From: Massilia oculi
GTDB lineage: Bacteria; Pseudomonadota; Gammaproteobacteria; Burkholderiales; Burkholderiaceae_D
DNA length: 64,000 bases
Reading direction: 5' to 3'
Assembly (NCBI RefSeq): GCF_003143515.1
Contig: NZ_CP029343.1
Span: forward strand, 1,116,001-1,180,000
Shown: positions 9,826 to 17,296 of the stretch, one piece after another
Layout of the letters: each line of letters starts with the position of its first letter
How positions within the stretch are numbered: position 1 is the stretch's first letter
Notes under the pieces: model-generated
What the model was told of the DNA's origin: nothing
What the model saw: the letters and a program-made list of their open reading frames with translations, nothing else
Database searches by the model: none
Position numbers and translations under genes: made by a program

Positions 9826-9855
9826 ATCATGCGACAAGTGTCGCACGCCTGTCAA
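9826..9855 (-). promoter_or_regulatory. blaI promoter with BlaI operator
   Basis: On the minus strand a perfect -35 TTGACA (9855-9850) is followed after 18 bp by CATGAT (9831-9826). The spacer and -10 overlap the palindrome TGCGACA-AG-TGTCGCA (9830-9845 on the plus strand), whose ACA-N2-TGT core resembles known BlaI/MecI operators. Repressor bound there would block the promoter about 35 bp before the blaI start. Confidence 0.75.
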
Positions 9856-10563
9856 CTAGTTACGCAAGTCATCTACCGGCTCGCTGCCAAATCCCGGCGC
9901 CAGCAGGTAATCGACCAGCTTGCTGGCGCACGCCTCGGGCGTATCCAGCGCGCCGCCCTCCTTCAGCGCGACGAACCGCTCGCGCATCGGGAAATCGGCA
10001 TCCGGCGTGGCGCGGATGGCCGCCTGCATATCGGTGTCGATCACGCCCGGCGCCAGGCTGCAGGCGCGCACGCCCGGATCGCCATCGAGCAGCACGGCGC
10101 GCGCATGCTGGTCGAGCGCCGCCTTGGTCGCGCAATACACGGCCCAGCCGGGATAGGCATTGCGCGCCGCGCCGCTCGAGACGTGCAGGATGCGGCGCTG
10201 GGCCTTTGGCGCGGCCCGCACGAAGGCGGCGGCCAGCGCCAAGGGCGCGCCGACGTTGAGCGCGACGGCGCGCAGCACCTCGGCCGGATCCTGGACGGCA
10301 AGCGGACCGACCGGCGCGACGACGCCGGCATTGTTCACCAGGAGTGCATCGTTTGCGTCCTGCAGAAAATCGCGCAGCGCATCGCCCGCGAGCCAGGCTT
10401 GCAGGGCGGCGGGATCGGCCATGTCGAGCACGACCTGTTCGATGCCGGCCCGTGGCGAGCGTCCGCGCGCCAGGCCCAGCACGGCGATGCCGCGCGCCTG
10501 CAGTTCGGCCGCGACGGCGGCGCCGAGGCCGCGGGTGTGGCCTGTGACGATTGCCTTCTTCAT
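9856..10563 (-). CDS. Short-chain dehydrogenase/reductase (SDR) family protein
   Basis: A 235-residue classical SDR. The NAD(P)-binding TGxxxGxG motif is TGHTRGLG near the N-terminus, NNAG follows in the Rossmann core (LVNNAGVV), and the catalytic Ser (HVSSGA) and Y-x3-K (YCATK) are intact. Substrate cannot be told from the sequence. ATG 10563 lies 10 bp after the murB stop, so it is likely co-transcribed with murB; no biochemical link between the two is evident. Confidence 0.85.
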   Translation of the reverse strand: MKKAIVTGHTRGLGAAVAAELQARGIAVLGLARGRSPRAGIEQVVLDMADPAALQAWLAGDALRDFLQDANDALLVNNAGVVAPVGPLAVQDPAEVLRAVALNVGAPLALAAAFVRAAPKAQRRILHVSSGAARNAYPGWAVYCATKAALDQHARAVLLDGDPGVRACSLAPGVIDTDMQAAIRATPDADFPMRERFVALKEGGALDTPEACASKLVDYLLAPGFGSEPVDDLRN

Positions 10564-10573
10564 GGTGGGTTCC

Positions 10574-11602
10574 TTAAATGAATACGGGTTCGGGTTCCAG
10601 CGCCACGCCGTAGCGGGCCGCCACGTCGGCCTGGATGGCCTGGGCCAGGCGCACCACATCGGTCCCGATCGCGCCGCCCAGATTGACCAGGACCAGCGCC
10701 TGCTTGTGATAGACACCGGCCGGGCCGATGTTCTTTCCCTTCCAGCCGCACTGGTCGATCAGCCAGCCCGCCGCCAGCTTCTGGCTGCCGTCCGGCTGGG
10801 CATGGTGGACGAGGTTCGGATACGTCTCCAGCAGGCGCCGGCATTCCTCGTCTGAGACCACCGGGTTCTTGAAGAAGCTGCCGGCATTGCCGATCTCCTG
10901 GGGATCGGGCAGCTTGCGGCGACGGATCGCTTCGACGATGGCGCCGATATCGCGCGGCGTCGGCGCCGCCAGCCCCGCCTCCTGCACCGCGTTGGCCAGT
11001 TCGGCATAGCGCAGGTTCGGCTGCCAGGCCGCCGGCAGCGCGAAGGTGACGTCCAGCACGATGAGATCGCGTCCCTCGGCATGCTTGAAGATGCTGTCGC
11101 GGTAGCCGAAGCGGCAGGCGGCGGCGTCCAGGGTGCGGAGTTCGCCGCTGGCCATGTCGAAGGCCGTCAGGCTGTGGAACACATCCCTGGTTTCGACGCC
11201 GTACGCCCCCACGTTCTGGATGGGTGCGGCGCCGACCGTGCCGGGGATCAGTGACAGGTTTTCCAGCCCGCCCAGCCCCTGCGCCAGGGTAAACTGGACG
11301 AAGGCATGCCAGTTCTCGCCGGCCTGGGCGCGCACGAGGACCTTGTCGCCGTGCTGGCCCAGGATCTCCCGCCCCTGGCCGGCCATGTGCAGCACCAGGC
11401 CGTCGACATCCTGGGTGAACAGCAGGTTGCTGCCGCCGCCCAGCACCAGGCGCGGCAGGTTGGCGAGAGACGGATCGGCGCGCAGCGCCGTCAATTGCCC
11501 GGCGCTTGTCACGCGCAGGTAGTGACGGGCGGTGGCGGGGATACGGAAGGTATTCAGCCCGGCAAGCGGCTGATCGTGGACGATGGGCAGGTCTGGATGC
11601 AT
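10574..11602 (-). CDS. murB: UDP-N-acetylenolpyruvoylglucosamine reductase
   Basis: A 342-residue flavoprotein, the length of the E. coli type I enzyme. It reduces UDP-GlcNAc-enolpyruvate to UDP-MurNAc in peptidoglycan precursor synthesis. The FAD-binding GGGSN loop, the SLIPGTVGAAPIQNVGAYG segment and the catalytic Ser in NAGSFFKNP are visible. ATG 11602 (MHPDLP) is preferred over an upstream in-frame start at 11665 because homologues begin near this point. It is divergent from yajQ. Confidence 0.95.
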   Translation of the reverse strand: MHPDLPIVHDQPLAGLNTFRIPATARHYLRVTSAGQLTALRADPSLANLPRLVLGGGSNLLFTQDVDGLVLHMAGQGREILGQHGDKVLVRAQAGENWHAFVQFTLAQGLGGLENLSLIPGTVGAAPIQNVGAYGVETRDVFHSLTAFDMASGELRTLDAAACRFGYRDSIFKHAEGRDLIVLDVTFALPAAWQPNLRYAELANAVQEAGLAAPTPRDIGAIVEAIRRRKLPDPQEIGNAGSFFKNPVVSDEECRRLLETYPNLVHHAQPDGSQKLAAGWLIDQCGWKGKNIGPAGVYHKQALVLVNLGGAIGTDVVRLAQAIQADVAARYGVALEPEPVFI

Positions 11603-11735
11603 GACGGTTGGGATGGAAAATGTCGTTTCATTATAGTGGTTCACGCATTCCCGACTTTCCAGCATGGCAAAACGGTCGCGATTCGGGCCGTTGTCCGCTA
11701 AAATAGAGGGATTAATCTAAACAAGGACACACTCC

Positions 11736-12221
11736 ATGCCATCGTTTGATGTGGTCTGCGAAGCAGACATGGTCGAAGTCAAGAACGCGGTCGAGCAATC
11801 GAACAAGGAAATCGCGACCCGCTTCGACTTCAAGGGCAGCTCGGCCAATGTCGAACAAAAAGAGCGCGAACTGACGCTGCTGGCCGATTCCGACTTCCAG
11901 CTCAGCCAGGTCAAGGACGTGCTCATCAACAAGATGTCGAAGCGCAAGGTCGACGTGCGCTTCCTCGACGAAGGCAAGGTCGAGAAGATCGGCGGCGACA
12001 AGGTCAAGCAGGTGATCAAGGTGCGCAACGGCATTGAAACCGAAGACGCGAAAAAGATCACCAAGCTGATCAAGGAAAGCAAGATGAAGGTACAGGCCAG
12101 CATCCAGGGCGAGTCGGTGCGCGTGACTGGCGCCAAGCGCGACGACCTGCAGACTGCGATGGCGATGCTGCGCAAGGACGTGCAGGAGCTGCCGCTGGCT
12201 TTCAATAATTTCCGCGACTGA
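11736..12221 (+). CDS. yajQ: YajQ-family nucleotide-binding protein
   Basis: A 161-residue member of the YajQ (UPF0234/DUF520) family, starting MPSFDVV and carrying the characteristic segments [11 protein letters not shown] and [11 protein letters not shown], then [12 protein letters not shown]. The family has a double-RRM-like fold and binds nucleotides; in Xanthomonas and Pseudomonas members bind cyclic di-GMP and act as effectors. Two GGDEF/EAL proteins in this window make a c-di-GMP role plausible but unproven. A GGA-containing ribosome site precedes ATG 11736. Confidence 0.93.
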   Translation: MPSFDVVCEADMVEVKNAVEQSNKEIATRFDFKGSSANVEQKERELTLLADSDFQLSQVKDVLINKMSKRKVDVRFLDEGKVEKIGGDKVKQVIKVRNGIETEDAKKITKLIKESKMKVQASIQGESVRVTGAKRDDLQTAMAMLRKDVQELPLAFNNFRD

Positions 12222-12395
12222 TTCATAGCCCAGTCGCCGGTGGCCGGCATGGCCGGCTCGAGAGCGTGGCGCAGGCGGACGTGTTCCGCGGCGCGTAGCC
12301 CCGCTTGGAGTAGAATGGCGCCTTGACATTCGTGCGTTTTCGTGACGCCGTGCGCCGCCGCAACCCCAGGCAGTTTAGGTAGTCTAAGGATAGCA

Positions 12396-13664
12396 ATGAA
12401 ACGTGTTGATGATTTCCGCCTACGTATGGGCAACAAGGAATATGTGCCCATCATGATCGGCGGAATGGGTGTGGACATTTCGACGTCCGAGCTGGCCCTT
12501 GAAGCGGCCCGCCTCGGTGGGATCGGTCATATCTCCGACGCCATGTCCCAGGACGTGTCCGACCGCAAGTTCGACACCACCTTCGTTAAAGACAAGACGA
12601 AGACCTACAAGTTCAACATCAACAATATGAACAAGGCGGTGGTCCAGTTCGACCTGGATCACCTTGCCGAGGCGACCCGTCGCCACGTCGGTGCGACCAT
12701 GGAAGCGAAGAAAGGCGATGGCCTTATCTACGTCAATTGCATGGAAAAGCTGACCATGAATGCGCCGAAGGAAACCCTGCGCGTGCGCCTGGCGTCGGCA
12801 CTGGACGCCGGCATCGACGGCATCACCCTGTCGGCCGGCCTGCACCTGGGCTCGTTCGAGCTGATCAAGGACCATCCACGCTTCCGCGACGCCCATCTGG
12901 GCATCATCGTGTCTTCGGTGCGCGCGCTGCAGCTCTTCCTCAAGAAGGTCTCGCGCCTGGACCGCAAGCCGGATTTCGTGATCGTCGAAGGCCCGCTGGC
13001 CGGCGGCCACCTGGGCTTCGGCATCGATGACTGGAAGCAGTACGACCTGCACACCATCATGGACGAAGTCCTCGCCTTCATGCAGGCCGAGCAGCTGGGC
13101 ATCCCGGTGATCGCGGCCGGCGGCGTGTTCACCGGCTCGGATGCGGTCGGCTTCCTGGAAAAAGGCGCCGGCGGCGTGCAGGTGGCGACCCGCTTCACCG
13201 TCACCCACGAGTGCGGCCTGCCGGACAGCGTCAAGCAGGAGTACTTCCGCGCCAGCGAAGAAGACATCGAAGTCAACGGCGTGTCGCCGACCGGCTACCC
13301 GATGCGCATGCTCAAGAATACCCCGGCGATCGGCTCCGGCATCCGTCCCGGCTGCGAATCCTACGGCTACCTGCTGGACGCCACTGGCAACTGCGCCTAC
13401 ATCAACTCGTACAACCGCGAGGTGCAGGCCCATCCGGACCAGAAGAAAGTGGTCGTGATGGACAAGACCTGCCTGTGCACGCACATGCGCAACTTCAATT
13501 GCTGGACCTGCGGCCACTACACCTACCGCCTGAAGGACACCACCCACCTGCTGGCGGACGGCAACTACCAGATCCTGAGCGCGGAACACGTGTTCAAGGA
13601 TTACCAGTTCAGCGTGAACAACGAGATCGCGCTGCCCGAGAAGCAGGATATCGCGGCTGCGTAA
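12396..13664 (+). CDS. Nitronate monooxygenase-like FMN protein with C-terminal cysteine motif
   Basis: A 422-residue TIM-barrel flavoprotein of the NMO/2-nitropropane dioxygenase superfamily. The N-terminal PIMIGGMGV, the central EGPLAGGHLGF and the phosphate-binding AAGGVFTG motif are present. The C-terminal quarter holds C359-x-C361-x7-C369-x2-C372, which suggests a metal site beyond the FMN domain. The true substrate is not known; the family also includes enoyl reductases. ATG 12396 is chosen because AAGGA lies just upstream; the frame is open to 12342. A clear terminator follows the stop. Confidence 0.8.
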   Translation: MKRVDDFRLRMGNKEYVPIMIGGMGVDISTSELALEAARLGGIGHISDAMSQDVSDRKFDTTFVKDKTKTYKFNINNMNKAVVQFDLDHLAEATRRHVGATMEAKKGDGLIYVNCMEKLTMNAPKETLRVRLASALDAGIDGITLSAGLHLGSFELIKDHPRFRDAHLGIIVSSVRALQLFLKKVSRLDRKPDFVIVEGPLAGGHLGFGIDDWKQYDLHTIMDEVLAFMQAEQLGIPVIAAGGVFTGSDAVGFLEKGAGGVQVATRFTVTHECGLPDSVKQEYFRASEEDIEVNGVSPTGYPMRMLKNTPAIGSGIRPGCESYGYLLDATGNCAYINSYNREVQAHPDQKKVVVMDKTCLCTHMRNFNCWTCGHYTYRLKDTTHLLADGNYQILSAEHVFKDYQFSVNNEIALPEKQDIAAA

Positions 13665-13683
13665 GGCTGCCGCGCTCCTCATG

Positions 13684-13709
13684 AAGCCACGGCCTGCCGT
13701 GGCTTTTTT
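13684..13709 (+). terminator. Intrinsic terminator after the NMO-like gene
   Basis: Stem AAGCCACGG / CCGTGGCTT with a CCTG loop and a T-run. The T-tract is directly abutted by the left end of an IS1595-type remnant. Confidence 0.88.
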
Positions 13710-13712
13710 GTT

Positions 13713-13980
13713 GGCGCTGTACGCATCAGCTGTTGATGACCCCGAATCCAATACGCAGCAATTGCTCGACGGAATTGACTCTCCCGCCGTCGCGTGCCCA
13801 GTGCCAGCCCAGGTAATCGGGGAGACGGCGCGCGGCCACGCCATGGCTGACGAGTACCGCGCTTTTTGCTGGCGCCCTCCCCCCCCATCGGCGCGATGCT
13901 CCGACCTGCCCTTGTCCCGCACCGCGACGATGGATTGCACCTCAATGTGCGCGGACGCACCGAGGCATTCCCCCTGCAAC
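13713..13980 (-). mobile_element. Decayed IS1595-family transposase remnant
   Basis: The left end GGCGCTGT (13713-13720) matches the terminal repeat of the element at 60723-61107. Read on the minus strand, 13727-13830 encodes the transposase C-terminus (LPDYLGWHWARDGG, then SVEQLLRIGFGVIN and a stop), closely similar to the C-terminus in the other copy. Further upstream a different frame reads VQSIVAVRDKGRSEH, which resembles a more internal part of the transposase, so frameshift and deletion have occurred. No matching right inverted repeat is found before fdhF; the right boundary is approximate. Confidence 0.7.
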
Positions 13981-14014
13981 GTTACGGTGGAACTCCACCA
14001 GCAGGGAGAGCCAG

Positions 14015-16324
14015 ATGAGTGATCGAGAACACCGCCTCCGCGTCGAAGACGCCACCATGCCCGCAGGCGGCTGGGGCTCAGTCGATGACGTGAAGAAGGT
14101 CCTGACCGGGCAGAACGTGGTGCTGAAGGACACGGTGCTGCTGCTCAAGCAGAACAAGCCCGACGGCTTTGCCTGCGTCAGCTGCGCCTGGGCCAAGCCG
14201 GCCGACCCGCATCCATTCGAGTTCTGTGCCAACGGCGCCAAGGCCACCGCCTGGGAAACCACGAGCAAGGCGATCGGTCCCGACTTTTTCGACCGCCACA
14301 CGCTCACCGAACTGGAAGGCTGGAGCGACCACGCGCTGGAAGACCACGGCCGCCTGACGGTGCCGCTGCGCTACGACGCCGCCAGCGACAAGTACCGTCC
14401 GGTCGACTGGGACGCGGCGTTCGCCGAGATCGGCGCCCACTTGCGCGCCTGCGAGCCCAGGCAAGTGGTGTTCTACGCCTCCGGCCGCGCTTCGCTGGAA
14501 ACCTCGTATATGTACCAGCTCCTGGCGCGCATGTACGGCAACAACAACCTGCCGGACAGCTCGAACATGTGCCACGAAAGCACTTCGGTCGGCTTGCAGA
14601 AGAGCATCGGGGTCGGCGTCGGCACCGTGGGGTTGAACGATTTCAAGCATACCGACTGCATCCTGTTCTTCGGCCAGAACGTGGGCGTGAACAGCCCGCG
14701 CATGCTGCACCAGCTGCAGGAAGCGCGCGGACGCGACGTGCCGATCGTCACCTTCAACCCGCTGCGCGAACGCGGCCTGGTGAGCTTCACCAATCCGCAA
14801 TCGCCGCTCGAGATGCTGACCGGGCACGAGACCGTGATCAGCACCCATTACCACCAGATCAGGCCGGGCGGCGACACGGCCGCCATCATGGGCATCTGCA
14901 AGACCGTCTTCGCGCTGGACGACGTCGCCCGGGAGAGCGGCGCGCAGCGCGTGATCGACGTCGCCTTCGTCCAGGAGCACACCCACGGCTTCGAGGACTT
15001 CGAGCGCGCCGTGCGCGCCTGCGGCTGGGATGCGATCGAGCGCGAATCGGGCCTGCCGCGCGCCGCGCTGGAACAGGCGGCCGAGGTCTATTGCCAGGCC
15101 GGCGCCGCGATGGCTGTCTACGGCATGGGCGTCACCCAGCACCGCAATGGCGTGCAGAACGTGACGATGCTGGTCAACCTGCTGCTGTTGCGCGGCAATA
15201 TCGGCAAGCCCGGGGCCGGCATCTGCCCGGTGCGCGGCCACTCGAACGTGCAGGGCCAGCGCACGGTCGGCATCACCGAAAAGCCCGAGCTCGCCCCGCT
15301 CGACAAGCTCAAGGAGCAGTACGGCTTCGAGCCGCCGCGCGACGAAGGCCTGACCACCGTCGACGCCTGCGAAGCGATCCTGAAGCACGAGCTGCAAGCC
15401 TTTATTGGCCTGGGCGGCAATTTCTTGCGCGCGGTGCCGGAGACGCGCCTGATGGAAGCGGCCTGGCGCGAGCTGCCGCTGACGGTGCAGGTCGCAACCA
15501 AGCTCAACCGTAATCACGTCATCCACGGCAAGGCCGCCTACCTGCTGCCCTGCCTGGGACGGATCGAGATCGACCGCCAGCGCACGGGAGCGCAGGCGGT
15601 GACGGTCGAGGACAGCACCTCGTGCATGCACGGTTCGCGCGGCATGGCCGAGCCGGTGGCGCCATCCCTGCTGTCCGAACCGGCCATCGTGGCCGGCATC
15701 GCCAAGGCCACGCTCGATCCGAACCCGCGCGTGGACTGGGATGCCTGGGTCGCCGACTACGGCACGATCCGCGCCGCCATCGCCGAGACCTTCCCCGAGA
15801 TCTTCCACGATTTCAATGAGCGCATGTGGACCCCCGGCGGCTTCCGCAAGCCGCTCGCCGCCGCCGAACGGATCTGGAAGACCGAGAGCGGCAAGGCCGA
15901 GTTCACGGCGCCGGACGAGCTGCCCGGCAACCCGGACATGGACGGCGGGCCCGAGGTGCTGCGCCTGTTCACGATCCGCAGCGACGGCCAGTTCAACACC
16001 ACGATCTACAGCCACGACGACCGCTTCCGCGGCGTGTACGGCAGCCGCATGGTGCTGTTCATGGGCGAAGCCGACATGGCGAGATACGGTCTCGCCAAGG
16101 GCGACGTGGTGGCACTGCGCACGAAAGCCGACGACGGCGTCGAGCGCCGCGTCGACGGCCTGCAGATCGTGCCCTACGACGTGCCTCCCGGCTGCATCGC
16201 CGGCTACTACCCGGAATGCAATCCCCTGATTCCGCTGTGGCACCATGCCAAGGAAAGCAAGGTGCCGGCGGCCAAGTCGATCGACGTGCTGCTCGAACGC
16301 AGCGCCGCCGTGACGACGCCATGA
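14015..16324 (+). CDS. FdhF/YdeP-family molybdopterin oxidoreductase
   Basis: A 769-residue molybdopterin-dependent oxidoreductase of the formate dehydrogenase alpha-like (YdeP) group. Near the N-terminus Cys54, Cys57 and Cys71 (CVSCAWAKP..FEFC) could ligate an Fe-S cluster, but the classical four-Cys spacing is absent. Molybdopterin-binding segments follow, including LLLRGNIGKPGAGICPVRGHSN and a C-terminal dinucleotide-binding domain. Family members are linked to formate or acid-stress metabolism, but the reaction here is not proven. A strong AGGGAGAG ribosome site precedes ATG 14015. It overlaps fdhD by 4 bp. No NAD-binding or membrane subunits are encoded beside it. Confidence 0.83.
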   Translation: MSDREHRLRVEDATMPAGGWGSVDDVKKVLTGQNVVLKDTVLLLKQNKPDGFACVSCAWAKPADPHPFEFCANGAKATAWETTSKAIGPDFFDRHTLTELEGWSDHALEDHGRLTVPLRYDAASDKYRPVDWDAAFAEIGAHLRACEPRQVVFYASGRASLETSYMYQLLARMYGNNNLPDSSNMCHESTSVGLQKSIGVGVGTVGLNDFKHTDCILFFGQNVGVNSPRMLHQLQEARGRDVPIVTFNPLRERGLVSFTNPQSPLEMLTGHETVISTHYHQIRPGGDTAAIMGICKTVFALDDVARESGAQRVIDVAFVQEHTHGFEDFERAVRACGWDAIERESGLPRAALEQAAEVYCQAGAAMAVYGMGVTQHRNGVQNVTMLVNLLLLRGNIGKPGAGICPVRGHSNVQGQRTVGITEKPELAPLDKLKEQYGFEPPRDEGLTTVDACEAILKHELQAFIGLGGNFLRAVPETRLMEAAWRELPLTVQVATKLNRNHVIHGKAAYLLPCLGRIEIDRQRTGAQAVTVEDSTSCMHGSRGMAEPVAPSLLSEPAIVAGIAKATLDPNPRVDWDAWVADYGTIRAAIAETFPEIFHDFNERMWTPGGFRKPLAAAERIWKTESGKAEFTAPDELPGNPDMDGGPEVLRLFTIRSDGQFNTTIYSHDDRFRGVYGSRMVLFMGEADMARYGLAKGDVVALRTKADDGVERRVDGLQIVPYDVPPGCIAGYYPECNPLIPLWHHAKESKVPAAKSIDVLLERSAAVTTP

Positions 16325-17202
16325 ACGCGCGCGCACCGATTGCCGAAGCCGGCGACGCGACGTTCGCGCTCGCCAGCAGCGTGCCGGCAGCAAGCTGGCG
16401 CGATGGCGCGATCGAGGACGGCAGCGAGCTGCTGGCCGAGGAAGTGCCGGTAGCCCTGGTCTACAACGGCATCAGCCACGCCGTGATGCTGGCGTCGCCG
16501 CAAGACCTGGAAGACTTCGCCATCGGCTTTTCGCTCTCCGAACGCATCGTCCGCGCCGCGCATGACGTCCGTGACATCGAGATCGAGGCCGGCCCGCACG
16601 GCATCGCGCTGTCCATCGACATCGCGCCCGGCGCCATGGCGCGCCTGAAGGCAACGCGGCGCGCACGCCTGGGCCAGACCGGCTGCGGCCTGTGCGGCAT
16701 CGACAGCCTGGCCTGGTTCGAGCACGAGATGGCGCAGAACGACCCGCGCGACGGCGGCGCCCGCGAGACCAACGCCCCGCTCGCCCCGGCCGCGCTGCAG
16801 CGCGCCATGGCCGCCATGCCCGGCCAGCAGCGCCTGCACCAGGCCACCGGCGCCATGCATGCCGCCGGCTGGGCCGACCGCGACGGCCGCCTGCTGCTGG
16901 TGCGCGAAGACGTGGGCCGTCACAACGCGCTGGATAAGCTGGTCGGGGCGCTGGCGCGCACGGGCATCGATGCTCACGACGGCTTCGCGCTCGTCACCAG
17001 CCGCGCCAGCTTCGAGATGGTGCAGAAGGCGGCCCGCGCCGGCATTGGCTTGCTGGCGGCCATCTCGGCACCGACCGCGATGGCGGTGCGACTGGCGGAC
17101 CGGGCCGGGCTGACCCTGGCCGGTTTCGTGCGCGGCGGCCGCCACGTGACCTACACCCACCCGCGCCGCCTGCATGACGCTACTGTCGCGCACGTCACAT
17201 AA
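16321..17202 (+). CDS. fdhD: Formate dehydrogenase accessory sulfurtransferase FdhD
   Basis: A 293-residue FdhD-family protein. The conserved sulfur-carrying cysteines are C122 and C125 in TGCGLCGID; the C-terminal half holds the conserved VREDVGRHNALDKLVG and TSRASFEMVQKAA motifs. FdhD moves sulfur from IscS to the molybdenum cofactor, which active formate dehydrogenases need. ATG 16321 overlaps the oxidoreductase stop (ATGA), so enzyme and maturation factor are translationally coupled. This supports the assignment of the upstream gene as a formate dehydrogenase-like enzyme. Confidence 0.93.
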   Translation: MNARAPIAEAGDATFALASSVPAASWRDGAIEDGSELLAEEVPVALVYNGISHAVMLASPQDLEDFAIGFSLSERIVRAAHDVRDIEIEAGPHGIALSIDIAPGAMARLKATRRARLGQTGCGLCGIDSLAWFEHEMAQNDPRDGGARETNAPLAPAALQRAMAAMPGQQRLHQATGAMHAAGWADRDGRLLLVREDVGRHNALDKLVGALARTGIDAHDGFALVTSRASFEMVQKAARAGIGLLAAISAPTAMAVRLADRAGLTLAGFVRGGRHVTYTHPRRLHDATVAHVT

Positions 17203-17296
17203 CGCTTGCCAAGCTAATTTGGAACAGGTGTAAGCTGGCTTCACGCAAGCGCTGGCCGTGGCGGCACGCGCTGCGTTGCAAGAAAGGCGACCCGGC

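Noticed and set aside
12420..13979. A 519-codon minus-strand frame covering the NMO gene and the IS remnant
   Set aside because: Most of it is antisense to the NMO-like gene; only the 13727-13980 part has meaning, as decayed transposase.
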